DNA of 64,000 bases from Desulfobulbus sp. (GCA_031280615.1 JAITGO010000011.1:1-64000), one strand, 5' to 3'; counted from the first letter of the stretch, positions 17,754 through 27,732 are shown. The notes: generated by a model not told the origin, from the letters alone. Numbers and translations are program-made.

Positions 17754-18313
17754 GGCATTCCTCCTCTTTGGTGAATAAAAAATTGCGATGGGAACCGCCA
17801 ATTCGATTGGCCGTCATTGCCAATCAAGGCACGAACAAAAGCCGGGCGGCAACGGGCCATCCCCAGCAATGCGGGATCATCCCACGCCGCAAGCATCCGG
17901 TCCCATGTAACCGCGTCGATACGCTCCTCCGATATTTCGGCAGAACGCAAAGAATGTCAAACAACTTATCTTTTTTCACCGTTAACTCGTTATTCACTCC
18001 CCTTTTTTCCACCAACCGTACCCAAAAAAACGGTCCTGAGCAAACAGGCGGCCTTTTTCCTCGCAAGGCGGCCCGGCAGCGGACTGGCGGCGATTGCGCC
18101 GGGACTGGCCTCAAGCGAATAATTCTGTTTTTTATTTGAAGCAACAATGATATACAGAATTGTCCAGTCCGCATCGGCCAGATCCTTGCCTAGGCCCCAC
18201 GCTTGATCCGCTCCCTGGCCGGACAGATCGCGCCCGGACGCAAAACGCCCCCTTTTGGCGCTGTGCATGCCATGCGTGCAAAACGCGCCGGCACCCCGCC
18301 GATATGGGTGCCG
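17754..18313. other. noncoding region before the molybdenum hydroxylase genes
   Basis: About 560 bp with no frame having a signal peptide, ribosome binding site or recognisable domain. It must contain the divergent promoters of the secreted-protein gene and, with the hairpins at 18314-18392, of the hydroxylase operon. Confidence 0.35.
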
Positions 18314-18392
18314 GCCGCCTTGGGCGGCAAATCCCGACTCGTTCCTCGAAAGCATCAGATCACGGCAGCGTTCACCCGCCGCCTTGGGCGGC
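18314..18392 (+). other. two identical GC-rich hairpins in the hydroxylase leader
   Basis: GCCGCCTTGGGCGGC occurs at 18314-18328 and again at 18378-18392; each can fold into a short perfect hairpin. They lie 49-113 bp upstream of the first molybdenum hydroxylase gene. The place and repetition suggest a structured leader RNA, possibly a cofactor sensor, but I cannot match it to the known Moco motif from memory. Confidence 0.35.
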
Positions 18393-18440
18393 GCCCCTTC
18401 AACCTTCCGGCATTGTCCGGGAAGAACAGACGGAGTTGCC

Positions 18441-19067
18441 ATGCATGCCTCAATCGTCGAATCCATCAGGCCGGCAGGGATGACCCGGCGCCAGTTCATC
18501 AAAAGCGTCATCGCCACCGGAGCCGTCTCCTCTTCCGGCCTGCTGTTTTCCGGACCGGCCGGTGCCGGCCCCAAGGCGTCTCCCGGAGCCGTCGAACGGC
18601 TCATCACTCTGGACGTCAACGGGCAACGGCGTCGGGTCGATGTCCTGCCCCAGGAAACCCTGGCCCAGACCCTACGCCACAAGCTGGGGCTCACCGGCCT
18701 CAAGGTCGGCTGCGACCGGGGCGAATGCGGGGCCTGTACCGTGCTGGTCGATGCGGTGCCCCAATACGCCTGCTCCCTTCTCACCCAGAGTGTGCGGGGA
18801 AAAGCCATCCTGACCGTCGAGGGGCTGGCCCGTCCCGACGGAAAACTGCACCCCTTGCAGCAGGGCGTCCTGGACGAACAGGGCTTCCAGTGCGGCTATT
18901 GCGCGCCCGGCTTCCTCATGGCCACCCTGGGTTTTCTGGTGACCAATCCCCATCCCACCCGACAGGAACTGGCCCACGGCGTTTCGGGCAACCTCTGCCG
19001 TTGCCAGGACTACGACAAGATCCTCACCGGCCTGATGCGCGGGGCCGAATACATGCGAAAGGAGTAA
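18441..19067 (+). CDS. Tat-exported [2Fe-2S] subunit of a PaoABC-like aldehyde oxidoreductase
   Basis: A twin-arginine signal (TRRQFIKS, residues 15-22) is followed by a plant-ferredoxin-type [2Fe-2S] domain (GCDRGECGACTVLVD) and a helical second [2Fe-2S] domain (CGYCAPGF, then CRCQDY), the layout of the small subunit of molybdenum hydroxylases. In E. coli PaoA the Tat signal on this subunit carries the whole enzyme to the periplasm; the large and FAD subunits here also lack signals. The start at 18441 keeps the Tat motif near the N-terminus. Four base pairs separate it from the large-subunit gene. Confidence 0.88.
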   Translation: MHASIVESIRPAGMTRRQFIKSVIATGAVSSSGLLFSGPAGAGPKASPGAVERLITLDVNGQRRRVDVLPQETLAQTLRHKLGLTGLKVGCDRGECGACTVLVDAVPQYACSLLTQSVRGKAILTVEGLARPDGKLHPLQQGVLDEQGFQCGYCAPGFLMATLGFLVTNPHPTRQELAHGVSGNLCRCQDYDKILTGLMRGAEYMRKE

Positions 19068-19070
19068 GCC

Positions 19071-21587
19071 ATGGCAGACAATGACGCTCTTTTCACTCCC
19101 AAGCTAACCGGGCGCGACTATGTCACCCCCGACCTGCGGGCCAAACTGACCGGATCGGCCCGTTTCGCCGACGATTTCCGGGCCGAGGGCATGCTGGTCT
19201 GCAAGCTGCTGACCAGCCCTCTGCCCCATGCCAGGGTCACGCGTCTGGATCTTTGCGCGGCCCTGGCCATGCCCGGGGTGCGGGCCATTCTCACCGCCGA
19301 CGAATTGCCGCCACCGGCCGATTCCGTATCCGACAGCGGCGCGGTGATCAAGGCCAGCCCCTGGGCGGAACGCGCCCTGACCATGGAACCGCTCTACCAG
19401 GGCGAGCCCATTCTGGCGGTGGCGGCCATCGACGAGGCCACAGCCAGTGCGGCCATCGAGGCGATCGATATCGCCTACGAGGCGCTTCCCTTTGTCATCG
19501 CCCCCCTGGACAGCCTGCGGCCGGGAGGAGCCAATGCCCGGGCCGACGGCAATGTCTGGCTGCCGCCGGCCAAACCCGGCGAACGGCCGCGAATCGGCGA
19601 ACTGAAGTGGAGTGCGGCCGAGTTCGAGGCGGCCGGACCGGATCGACTTCCCCTGGGCAAGGCGGCCAACGAATGGTCCTACGGCGAGGTTGAAGCCAGC
19701 TTGGCACAGGCGGCGCTGGTTTTGGACCAGACCTTCGTCACCCCCAACGTCAGCCACCAGGCCTTGGAAACCCGCTCCGCCCTGGCCTGGTGGGAAAACG
19801 GCAAACTCCACCTCACGGTCGGCTCCCAAAGCACCGCCCAAACCGTGCCGGCCATCGCCAAATGGCTCAACATGGATGCCAACGATATCGTCGTGATCAG
19901 CGAATACACCGGCGGCGGTTTTGGCGGCAAGATCACGGCCTCGGTGGCGGCGATCATTCCGGCACTGCTCGCCAAAAAAGCGCGCGCCCCGGTCATGCTG
20001 CGCGTCTCCCGCGAAGACGAACAGGCCATCGGCCGGGCGCGGCCCAGCACCATCGGCCGGATGCGGGCCGGTTTTGCCAAGGACGGCCGCCTGCTGGGGC
20101 TGGACATGTTGGTGGTCATGGACAACGGGCCCTACGAGGAACAGTTCGACGCCTTCATGGCCGGCCGCCTGGCGTCCCTGCTCTACCAGCCCCAGGCCAT
20201 GCGATGGCGCGGAGTGGCGGTGCTGACCAACACCCCGACCCGCGGGGCCCAAACCGCGCCGGGCGGGCTCCAGGTCAGCGCCCTGCTCGGGCCGGTTCTG
20301 GCCAAGGCGGCCCGTCGTCTCGGCCTCGATCCCCTGGCGGTCTGCCGTATCAACGCGCCCGAAGGCCGGGCGTCGGTCGGTCCACCCAAACCGGACGCCA
20401 GCCTGAACGTCGCAACCAGCGCCTTTGTCAAGCAGGCCCTGGACCAAGGAGCAACAACCTTCGGCTGGCAGACGCGCCGCTCCCGTCCGGCCCCGGCCAA
20501 GAAATCTGTCCGGCGCGGCATCGGAGTGGCCACCGGTTGTTTCGTGGCCGGCACCGTCGGTTTCGACGGTCTGTTGGTCATCACGCCCCAGGGGCGCCTG
20601 CGCATCCACACCGGGGTCGGCAACCTCGGCACCGAATCCTTCAGCGATGCGCAACGGGTGGCGGCCGATGCCCTGGACATGCCCTGGGAGGCATGCGAGA
20701 TCGTGTGGGGCAACACTGGCCGGCATCTGGCCTGGAGTTGCGTTTCCGGAGGGAGCCAAACCATCCACGCCATGTCGCGGGCGGCGCTGGCGGCCGGCCT
20801 GGACGCGCGGGCCAAATTAAAAGAAATCGCCGCCCAAACCCTGGGCGGCAAGCCGAAAGAGTATGCCGTCGGCGGCCAACGCGTCTTCCGTCGGGACAAC
20901 GGTGACCAAGGGTTGAGTTTTGCCGAGGCCGCCCGGCGGGCCATCGAGCTGGGCGGGATCTACGACGGCCACCAATGTCCGGCCGGGATCAACAAGGCGA
21001 CCCACGCCGCGGTCGCGGCCCTGGCCGGCCAGGGATTGGTCGCCGTGGCCCGCGACACCTTCCCCCGCGACGGACAGACCTACTCCTATGTGGCCACCTT
21101 TGCCGAGGTGGAGGTGGATATCGAAACCGGCAGGTACCGGATCGCGGCCCTGCACGCCGAGGCCGACGCCGGCACGGTGGTCCATCCCCGCGCCTTTGCC
21201 GGCCAGTTGGCCGGCCGCTCCATGCTCGGCATCGGCCATGCCACCCGGCAGAAATGGTTCTACGACAAGGAACACGGGATAGCGATGTCCAGGCGCTTTT
21301 ATCAAAGCCGCCCGCCAACCGTCCTCTGTTGCCCGGAACGATTCACCTGGGGTTCGGTCGGCATTCCCGATCCCCAAACGCCCACCGGCGCGCGCGGCAT
21401 CGGCGAACCGCCTACCGGCGCGGCCTGCGCGGCGGTGTTGTGCGCCTTGAACGACGCCTTGGGAGACGACACGTTCCTGCGGGCCCCGGTCATGGTCGAT
21501 GCGGTGCTGGCCGCCATCGAACCTGAAATCCGGCAAGCGACGGACGGCCTTTCGGCCAAGGTCTCATCCTTTCGGGTCGCCGGCTGA
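19071..21587 (+). CDS. molybdopterin-binding large subunit of a periplasmic aldehyde oxidoreductase (838 aa)
   Basis: This is the catalytic subunit of the xanthine oxidase family, with an N-terminal hammerhead domain and then the Moco-binding domains. Visible motifs are TGGGFGGK near residue 285 and the active-site glutamate in GARGIGEPPTG near 780. Substrate residues cannot be judged, so aldehyde, purine and N-heterocycle oxidation all remain possible. The Tat small subunit and the cysteine-rich FAD subunit point to the PaoABC group, which oxidises aromatic aldehydes in the periplasm. The gene order (Fe-S, Mo, FAD) differs from E. coli paoABC (Fe-S, FAD, Mo). Confidence 0.85.
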   Translation: MADNDALFTPKLTGRDYVTPDLRAKLTGSARFADDFRAEGMLVCKLLTSPLPHARVTRLDLCAALAMPGVRAILTADELPPPADSVSDSGAVIKASPWAERALTMEPLYQGEPILAVAAIDEATASAAIEAIDIAYEALPFVIAPLDSLRPGGANARADGNVWLPPAKPGERPRIGELKWSAAEFEAAGPDRLPLGKAANEWSYGEVEASLAQAALVLDQTFVTPNVSHQALETRSALAWWENGKLHLTVGSQSTAQTVPAIAKWLNMDANDIVVISEYTGGGFGGKITASVAAIIPALLAKKARAPVMLRVSREDEQAIGRARPSTIGRMRAGFAKDGRLLGLDMLVVMDNGPYEEQFDAFMAGRLASLLYQPQAMRWRGVAVLTNTPTRGAQTAPGGLQVSALLGPVLAKAARRLGLDPLAVCRINAPEGRASVGPPKPDASLNVATSAFVKQALDQGATTFGWQTRRSRPAPAKKSVRRGIGVATGCFVAGTVGFDGLLVITPQGRLRIHTGVGNLGTESFSDAQRVAADALDMPWEACEIVWGNTGRHLAWSCVSGGSQTIHAMSRAALAAGLDARAKLKEIAAQTLGGKPKEYAVGGQRVFRRDNGDQGLSFAEAARRAIELGGIYDGHQCPAGINKATHAAVAALAGQGLVAVARDTFPRDGQTYSYVATFAEVEVDIETGRYRIAALHAEADAGTVVHPRAFAGQLAGRSMLGIGHATRQKWFYDKEHGIAMSRRFYQSRPPTVLCCPERFTWGSVGIPDPQTPTGARGIGEPPTGAACAAVLCALNDALGDDTFLRAPVMVDAVLAAIEPEIRQATDGLSAKVSSFRVAG

Positions 21588-21607
21588 CCGGCGATGGGAG
21601 AACGCTT

Positions 21608-22612
21608 ATGGCAATCATACGTGACGGCATGCCGCCCTTTGATCTCTTTCGGCCGACAAGCGTTGACGACGCCCTGGCCCTGGCCGGCCGTTTCGGTGCC
21701 GATGCCTGGATACTGGCCGGGGGCTTCGACAGCCTGGAACGGTTCAAAGATCGCCTCAAGCGGCCCAAAGCGGTGATCGATCTGGGCGGCATCGGCGAGC
21801 TCCGCGGGGTACGCCGGGACGGCGGCGATCTGGTGATCGGCGCCATGACCACCTTGGCCGAGGTCAGCCGCCATCCGGATATTTGCGAACGCTTCGGCTT
21901 GCTGGCCGAGGCGGCGGCAGCGGTGGCCTCGCCCCAGATCCGCAACCAGGGCACCTTGGGCGGCAATATTGCTCAGGATACGCGCTGTTGGTATTATCGT
22001 GGCGGCTGGACCTGCTACCGGGCCGGCGGCGGCACCTGTTTTGCCGGCGAAAGCCCGCAGGGACAGAACCGCGAGCACGCCATCTTCGGCGCCGAAGGCT
22101 GCGTGGCGGTCAACCCTTCCGACACCGCCCCGGCCCTGGTTGCCCTGGAAGCCCGTCTTGTCATCGAGAATCACAAGGGCGGACGGGAAATCGCGGCCGA
22201 GGATTTCTTCGTCGGCCCGGATAAGGATATCACCCGGCTCAACATCCTTGCCCCCGGCGAGCTGCTCACCGCAATCCGCCTGCCGGCTACCTGGTCCGGC
22301 GCAACCTTTTACTTCGAAAAGGTCAGCGACCGGCCGGTATGGGATTTTTCCCTGGTCAACATCGCGACAGCCATGCGGCTTCGCAAAGACCGGATCGAGC
22401 AAGTCCGTCTGGTCCTGGGGGCGGTGGCGGCCCGCCCCTGGCGCCTGTCTGAGGTGGAAGCCGCTATAATGGGGTGCGATCGGAACGCCGCGGCCGAAGC
22501 GGCGCCGCGTCTGGCCGCCAAGGGCGCGGCGGTGTTGCCCCACAACGGCTACAAGGCGGTGTTGGCCGCCAATCTGGCCAAACGCGCCCTTCTCGGCAAC
22601 AAGGACGCATGA
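21608..22612 (+). CDS. FAD subunit of the molybdenum hydroxylase with cysteine insertion (334 aa)
   Basis: The protein belongs to the CoxM/PaoB FAD-binding family (ILAGGFDSL and LGGNIAQD regions). Directly after the second FAD motif it carries an insertion with cysteines (RCWYYRGGWTC, GGGTCFAGE, EGCVAVNPSD) that in PaoB ligates a [4Fe-4S] cluster, so an extra cluster is likely here too. It lies 20 bp behind the large subunit and completes the heterotrimer. Like that subunit it has no signal peptide and must ride with the Tat-bearing Fe-S subunit. Confidence 0.87.
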   Translation: MAIIRDGMPPFDLFRPTSVDDALALAGRFGADAWILAGGFDSLERFKDRLKRPKAVIDLGGIGELRGVRRDGGDLVIGAMTTLAEVSRHPDICERFGLLAEAAAAVASPQIRNQGTLGGNIAQDTRCWYYRGGWTCYRAGGGTCFAGESPQGQNREHAIFGAEGCVAVNPSDTAPALVALEARLVIENHKGGREIAAEDFFVGPDKDITRLNILAPGELLTAIRLPATWSGATFYFEKVSDRPVWDFSLVNIATAMRLRKDRIEQVRLVLGAVAARPWRLSEVEAAIMGCDRNAAAEAAPRLAAKGAAVLPHNGYKAVLAANLAKRALLGNKDA

Positions 22613-22745
22613 CCCGGCCCCTGCAACTCGCTCGGGCATTTGACCAAGCCGCGCTTGCCGGCCTTTCCTTCAACCCCTTGCTCCGGGCCGGTTGGCGCCT
22701 CTCGCGCCAAGCCGGTCCACATGGTCCACAGGAACCACACGACCT

Positions 22746-23153
22746 ATGAACGCATTTGCACATATCGGCCAACAATGCGACGCCATCGAGGAATGTTACG
22801 AATTCATGCTGGCTTACGCGGCCCAAGGCATTGGCGACGACCGCCAAAGCCGCCATGGCAGCCAGCTTCGGGAGCTGCTTGCCCGGGCGGTTGACGCCGC
22901 CGCCGGCATCCCCGAGGCCTACGCCGGGGTGCTGACCGCGGTCGATCCGGCCACGGCGCCCAAGTACATCCGTTTTCTCGAAGTCCTGAAGGCGGACACA
23001 AGCAAGGCCCTGGCGGCCATGGAACTCGTGCTGGTCCAGTCGCGCATGCCGTCGCAGCTCATCGACAATCTCAATGCCTCGGTGCATCTGCGCACCCTGC
23101 TGGCCGACATCTTCCTCCTCGACGAAATCCTGCGTCTGCAGCAGACACCGTAG
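22746..23153 (+). CDS. small all-helical protein after the molybdenum hydroxylase (135 aa)
   Basis: The product is predicted helical throughout, without signal peptide or membrane span. It stands where pao-type operons usually carry the XdhC-like maturation factor PaoD, but it shows no Rossmann or XdhC motif and is far shorter. It may be a helper or chaperone of the hydroxylase. The ribosome binding site is weak. Family unknown. Confidence 0.5.
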   Translation: MNAFAHIGQQCDAIEECYEFMLAYAAQGIGDDRQSRHGSQLRELLARAVDAAAGIPEAYAGVLTAVDPATAPKYIRFLEVLKADTSKALAAMELVLVQSRMPSQLIDNLNASVHLRTLLADIFLLDEILRLQQTP

Positions 23154-23226
23154 CTGGCTTTCGGCAGGTTGCGCCGGTGGATTGCCTTCGACCTCCGGAA
23201 ACCCGCGACGCTTGCGGGCGGAAATA

Positions 23227-24174
23227 TCAGCTTCGCTCCAGCCAGCGCATGTATTCGGCCACCCCGGAGGCGACCGGCCGGAACGCCTTGGTATATCCGG
23301 CCGCCCTCAAACGGGAAATATCGGCCTCGGTGAAGCTTTGATAGCGGCCCCGCAGCTGCTCGGGAAACGAAATGTAACGCAACTCGCCATGACCGAACGC
23401 CTCCAGCACAGCCAGGGCAACCTCGTTGAAACTATGGCTTCTGCCGGTGCCGACATTGAAAATACCGGACATCTCCGGGTGTTCCAGGAACCAGAGCACC
23501 ACCTCGACCACATCGTCCACGGAAATGAAATCGCGACGCTGTTCGCCCGGACCATAGCCGTCGGAACCTTCGAACAAGCGCACAATCCCTTCCGCCACAA
23601 GCTGGTTGCGCAGATGCAGGGCCACGCTGGCCATGCCGCCCTTGTGCTGTTCGCGCGGCCCGTACACATTGAAATAGCGCAAGCCCACGATCTGGCTGCA
23701 TCCCGGAACGAGGTGCCGCCGGACATATCGATCGAACAATGTCTTGGAATAGGCGTAGACATTCAGCGGATGCTCAAACCGCGGCTCCTCGCCAAAAACA
23801 GTGCCGTTGCCGTAGACCGAAGCGCTCGACGCATAGATGAAGGGAAGGGCGAAGCGATCGGCATAATGAAGCAGCTCCCTCGAATAATCGTAGTTATTTT
23901 CCATCATCATTTTGCCGTCCCACTCAGTGGTGGCGGAACAGGCGCCTTGATGCACAATGGCCGTCACTGATCCGGCAAACCGCTCGTTCTTTTGCACCAG
24001 AGCCAGGAACCGTTCCTTGTCCAGATAATCGGCGATCTGCGCGTCGGCGATATTGACGAACTTGGTGCCGTCGGTGAAATCGTCGACCACAATGATGTCG
24101 GTCACGCCCCGCGCGTTCAAGCCATGCACGATATTGCTGCCGATAAACCCCAACCCGCCGGTAACGATGATCAC
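23227..24174 (-). CDS. hldD: ADP-L-glycero-D-manno-heptose 6-epimerase
   Basis: HldD interconverts the two ADP-heptose epimers used for the lipopolysaccharide inner core, in the cytoplasm with bound NADP. The sequence starts with the Rossmann motif TGGLGFIG, has the SDR catalytic YAYSK, the preceding SSASVYG and the family block [17 protein letters not shown]. At 315 aa it is full length. It stands alone on the minus strand, convergent with the hydroxylase operon and divergent from the corrinoid island. Confidence 0.93.
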   Translation of the reverse strand: MIIVTGGLGFIGSNIVHGLNARGVTDIIVVDDFTDGTKFVNIADAQIADYLDKERFLALVQKNERFAGSVTAIVHQGACSATTEWDGKMMMENNYDYSRELLHYADRFALPFIYASSASVYGNGTVFGEEPRFEHPLNVYAYSKTLFDRYVRRHLVPGCSQIVGLRYFNVYGPREQHKGGMASVALHLRNQLVAEGIVRLFEGSDGYGPGEQRRDFISVDDVVEVVLWFLEHPEMSGIFNVGTGRSHSFNEVALAVLEAFGHGELRYISFPEQLRGRYQSFTEADISRLRAAGYTKAFRPVASGVAEYMRWLERS

Positions 24175-24498
24175 TGGTTAACCTCCTGCTGTGCCCCGCC
24201 GTCGATCTCGCCCCTCTGCAGAGCCGCCGAAACGTCCGGGACGTTTTTCACTTGAGCCGATCTATGCCCATCCTCCCGGATATACGCCACTACCGGTACA
24301 ACCTCGTCAGAATCGCGCTGGGTCCGGCATGCCCGGGAACAGGACAGACCCGCTCAATAACACCATTGAATTATAAATAACACTTTTTTCAAACCCATTC
24401 CCCATGGTTGGAAAGGCCGGATGCCACCTGGTTGCATGCTGCATCCGCATCGGTTGCCCCATTGAGGCGGGTCCCTTGAGAGCGGGTGTGCATTTCGC
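24175..24498. other. intergenic region between hldD and the first riboswitch
   Basis: About 320 bp without a gene. It must contain the minus-strand promoter of hldD and leads into the riboswitch promoter at 24499. Nothing else was seen. Confidence 0.35.
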
Positions 24499-24527
24499 TT
24501 GACTTCCCGGCCAAGGTGGAGTCTATC
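24499..24527 (+). promoter_or_regulatory. sigma-70-type promoter of riboswitch 1
   Basis: TTGACT at 24499-24504, 17 bases, then TCTATC at 24522-24527. The same architecture and almost the same hexamers stand before riboswitch 2, which supports the call. Confidence 0.55.
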
Positions 24528-24532
24528 CCTCC

Positions 24533-24692
24533 GCATTCAGGTGTTCGCAAGAACTTAATCGGGAACCCCGTGCGAATCGGGGACGGGCCCGCCGCTGTAT
24601 TCGGGGACGAACGTCGCACCATGTCACTGACCCTTTGGTCGGGAAGACGCGACAAGTAGGACGAACCGTAAGTCAGAAGACCTGCCTGAATG
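24533..24692 (+). promoter_or_regulatory. cobalamin riboswitch 1 (TonB receptor leader)
   Basis: The aptamer shows the class hallmarks: closing stem ATTCAGGT with CCTGAAT, the core GGGCCCGCCGCTGTA at about 24586-24600, and the B12 box GTCAGAAGACCTGCC near 24672. A strong terminator follows at 24760. B12 binding should favour termination, so the receptor gene at 25068 is expressed when corrinoids are scarce. Confidence 0.93.
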
Positions 24693-24759
24693 GAAGAAGG
24701 AGACGACTGCGTGGACGGCGGCGTACCCGGCAACACCATTTCTGTGGATACATAGGGCT

Positions 24760-24797
24760 ATCCCGGATCGATTTTCGTCGATCCGGGATTTTTTTTT
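24760..24797 (+). terminator. riboswitch 1 expression-platform terminator
   Basis: ATCCCGGATCGA, loop TTTTCG, TCGATCCGGGAT and a run of nine T. The stem sequence is identical to that of riboswitch 2. Confidence 0.93.
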
Positions 24798-25067
24798 GCC
24801 CTGCCGATTTTCCCGCCCATTAAGTCACCTACAACCGATTGGGCCGCATCCGTCGATGCGGTCCGTACCCCTCGGATTTGACCGCGATTTCCGGTCATCG
24901 TTGTGGATGGGCAGGTATTTTTTTGCGGAACGCATCGGTCGCGAGCTCAAACGTGCCCACCGCCCGCGCCGTTCCCTGTCAAGCATGCCGGCTTTCCCCT
25001 CGCTGTCGGAGTAGACCTTTGACCGGTCAGATCCGAAAAATCAGCAAAACAAAAGGAGGAAGCGACA

Positions 25068-27221
25068 ATGAAGGCAACACAAGGGAGAAAAACAACAGAC
25101 ACGATCATTCTGGGATTGATGCTCGGGACGGTTTCCTGGGCTCCCCAGCCGGCTGCGGCCGACGAGCAACCCCAGGATGCAACTCATGTGCTCGAGGAAA
25201 TGGTGGTGACCTCCACCACCAAAAGTAAATTAATCGACACCCCGGCCAGCATTTCGGTGGTGACTGCAGCCGACCTAGAGCAAATGGGGGCGAAAAACAT
25301 TACCGAAGCGCTGGAACGCATTCCCGGCGTCTACAACACCACCGCCAGCAATTCGTCGGTGTCCATCCGCGGCACCCGCAGTTCCATGGCCGGGGGCCCG
25401 GTTATCCTGATTGACGGCGTCGCCCAGAATTACGGCAACTACCGCCGCGAGGAGCTGGACATCATTCCCGTCTCCCAGATCGAGCGGATTGAGGTCTTGC
25501 GCTCGGCCGGCATCGCGTACGGACCGGGAGCCGCCCGTGGGGTCATCAGCATCATCACGAAGAAAAATCATGCCGACAAACCGGTCAACGGCCATATTTC
25601 CTCCAGCTACGGCTCCTGGGACACGGCCAATGTCTCCGGCGGAGTGAATGGCCGGCTCAACCGGTGGGATTATCTTGCCGACCTCAGCTACTACCGGACC
25701 GACGGCTACGAGGAAGAGCAATCCGAACGGTCGGCCGGACTGCTCAAACTTGGCTACAACCTCTCGGACCGGACCCGGATCGGCATCCGCGGCGACTGGG
25801 TAAGCCTGGATAGCGACACGGCATACGACCTGGCCAAATATCAATGGCAACTGGACAACTATCGCCGCGACATCCATTTCCCCAAGGCCGAAAACGACCC
25901 CAGGCTAGTCTGGCACAACACCAAGGAGCAGGATTCCGGCATATATGCCATCGATTTTTCGCACAACGGTCCGAAACTGTTCGTGGACGGTACCTTAGCC
26001 TACACCCATTACAACGAGGTCTACTTCGACAACCAGGATATCTACACCAGCACTTCAAGGGTCCGTGGCGACCGGGACGACCGCATCCAAAATACGTACA
26101 CCGCCACGCTTTCGGGAGGCTACCGGATGGATTTCGGTGCCTTGCACTACACGCCTTCCATGGGAGTGAGTGTGGAGGACGTCGATTTCAGCCAGCGGAA
26201 AGCGTATCCTTTCGATCCGCTGGTGACCGTGGCAAGCAACAAGACGGCCAAAGCCAAGGCGGACGTCGACCTGGCCGAGACCACCAGCGGCATCTTCTGG
26301 GACAACGACCTGCTCCTGAACGAACGATGGGGCCTGAAAATCGGCAGTCGGCTGGACCGGGTCGACATGACTTTCCAAACCAAGGAACCGAGTCGGCTGG
26401 ATATCGAGGAAGACATGTGGAGCTGGCAAATGGCGCCTTCGTACCACTTTACCCCGAACGCCAACGTCTATGTTTCCGTAGCGCGCAATTATTGGTTTCC
26501 CACGCCGCAGTATTATTATTGGGCCGCCAGTTACGGCAGTCCCAACAACCGCCCCGAAGACCTGAAGCCGGAAGAGTCGCTGACCTACGAGATCGGCTAC
26601 AAACACCATGTGAGCAACGCGCTCAACATCGCCCTCACCACCTACTTCATGGACACCAAGGACAAATTCGGCGGCTACTACGAGGGCGGCAGTTACATGG
26701 GGATGAAAAACATCGGCGACGCCGAGACCTACGGCGTAGAACTGGAGCTCGACGGTCGCCCCTTGAGCTGGCTGGGGTACCGGATTTCCGGAGCCTGGAT
26801 CGACGCCGAATGGACCTCGGGTACGGCCAGGATTTACCGGCACCCCACCAACACCAGGGTAGATGCGGACCTCAGCGGCTGCAAGGTCAACAATATCCCC
26901 GAATTCTCCAGCCGGATCGGGGTGGATTTCTACCCTCGGCAAGGTTGGAAGGCGAGCCTGGACGCCATCAGTTCCAGCAAGTACTACCTGGATTACACCA
27001 ACCGCTTGACCTACCCGAGCACAACCACCTTCGATGCCTCGGTCTCCTACTCGTGGGACAAGTACAAGGTGTGGATCCTGGCCAAAAACATTTTCGATGA
27101 AGATGTGGAACGGGCCATCAACAGCGACGGCGAACTGGCCAGGGCCTATGGTCCCGCCAACACGGCATATTACGTGTTGGACGGCTTGTACGTGGAAGCC
27201 GGAATCAGCGTGAAATTCTAG
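25068..27221 (+). CDS. TonB-dependent outer-membrane receptor 1, B12-riboswitch controlled (717 aa)
   Basis: A signal peptide ending PAAA is followed by the TonB box region (EEMVVTST), a plug domain (TPASISVVTAADLEQMG, GTRSS, ILIDGV) and a 22-strand-type barrel ending in the terminal Phe of GISVKF. AAAAGGAGG lies before the ATG. Control by a cobalamin riboswitch makes a corrinoid or cobalt chelate the likely cargo. It is a clear paralogue of the receptor at 41935 (shared NLKPEESLTYEIG-type region and KDKF loop) and less close to the BtuB-like one at 47299. Confidence 0.9.
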   Translation: MKATQGRKTTDTIILGLMLGTVSWAPQPAAADEQPQDATHVLEEMVVTSTTKSKLIDTPASISVVTAADLEQMGAKNITEALERIPGVYNTTASNSSVSIRGTRSSMAGGPVILIDGVAQNYGNYRREELDIIPVSQIERIEVLRSAGIAYGPGAARGVISIITKKNHADKPVNGHISSSYGSWDTANVSGGVNGRLNRWDYLADLSYYRTDGYEEEQSERSAGLLKLGYNLSDRTRIGIRGDWVSLDSDTAYDLAKYQWQLDNYRRDIHFPKAENDPRLVWHNTKEQDSGIYAIDFSHNGPKLFVDGTLAYTHYNEVYFDNQDIYTSTSRVRGDRDDRIQNTYTATLSGGYRMDFGALHYTPSMGVSVEDVDFSQRKAYPFDPLVTVASNKTAKAKADVDLAETTSGIFWDNDLLLNERWGLKIGSRLDRVDMTFQTKEPSRLDIEEDMWSWQMAPSYHFTPNANVYVSVARNYWFPTPQYYYWAASYGSPNNRPEDLKPEESLTYEIGYKHHVSNALNIALTTYFMDTKDKFGGYYEGGSYMGMKNIGDAETYGVELELDGRPLSWLGYRISGAWIDAEWTSGTARIYRHPTNTRVDADLSGCKVNNIPEFSSRIGVDFYPRQGWKASLDAISSSKYYLDYTNRLTYPSTTTFDASVSYSWDKYKVWILAKNIFDEDVERAINSDGELARAYGPANTAYYVLDGLYVEAGISVKF

Positions 27222-27235
27222 CGCGCAGCATCCGG

Positions 27236-27272
27236 ACAGGCGACTGCCGTTTCCCGGCCGGCCGTCGCCTGT
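27236..27272 (+). terminator. hairpin after TonB receptor 1
   Basis: ACAGGCGAC and GTCGCCTGT pair around a 19-base GC-rich loop just after the stop codon; a T-rich stretch follows about 15 bases later. It is a plausible terminator. Confidence 0.5.
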
Positions 27273-27695
27273 TCGCGATTCTCTCGATTTTTCTTTCGAC
27301 ATTTCGAGAGATCGGGCACAGAGTGTCCAAAATCCACGGGGCGGCGAGGCTATGAAACCGCCCACAAAATCATCATCCATTCTGGCAGCCATTCTCACTC
27401 CGAGCCGTTCTCCCACCGTTTTTTCCGTCTGCGCCGTTTAACCTCGGGCACGAGCACGCATGCCGATTTACATGCCGTCCGTCTCAGCAAGGGAAATCAC
27501 TCATTCGATGAAAGAGCCGACGGCCCGCCATTGTCACCTCCGGTACTGCCGTCATTGCCCGTGCCTCACGGCCCATACCGGCACTGGCGATCAATCCAAA
27601 CAAGAATCATAGAATCAAATGGTTATAGCAACAATCGCCCAATGATTCCAAGATACCGGCAGCAATTCGCCGAATCACGGATCACTGCTTTTCCC
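27273..27695. other. intergenic region between receptor 1 and riboswitch 2
   Basis: About 420 bp with no convincing gene. An eight-pair inverted repeat, TCTCTCGA with TCGAGAGA (27280-27311), is the only structure seen besides the terminator before it. Confidence 0.35.
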
Positions 27696-27724
27696 TTGAC
27701 ATTTTTCACGAGATAGGATTTATC
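27696..27724 (+). promoter_or_regulatory. sigma-70-type promoter of riboswitch 2
   Basis: TTGACA at 27696-27701, 17 bases, then TTTATC at 27719-27724. It lies just ahead of the aptamer, as at riboswitch 1. Confidence 0.6.
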
Positions 27725-27732
27725 CACGGTCA

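Noticed and set aside
19104..20768. Long minus-strand open frame (554 codons) opposite the molybdenum large subunit
   Set aside because: It is the antisense shadow of a strongly conserved gene. High third-position GC removes stop codons on the opposite strand, and its Gly/Arg/Asp-rich translation has no domain.
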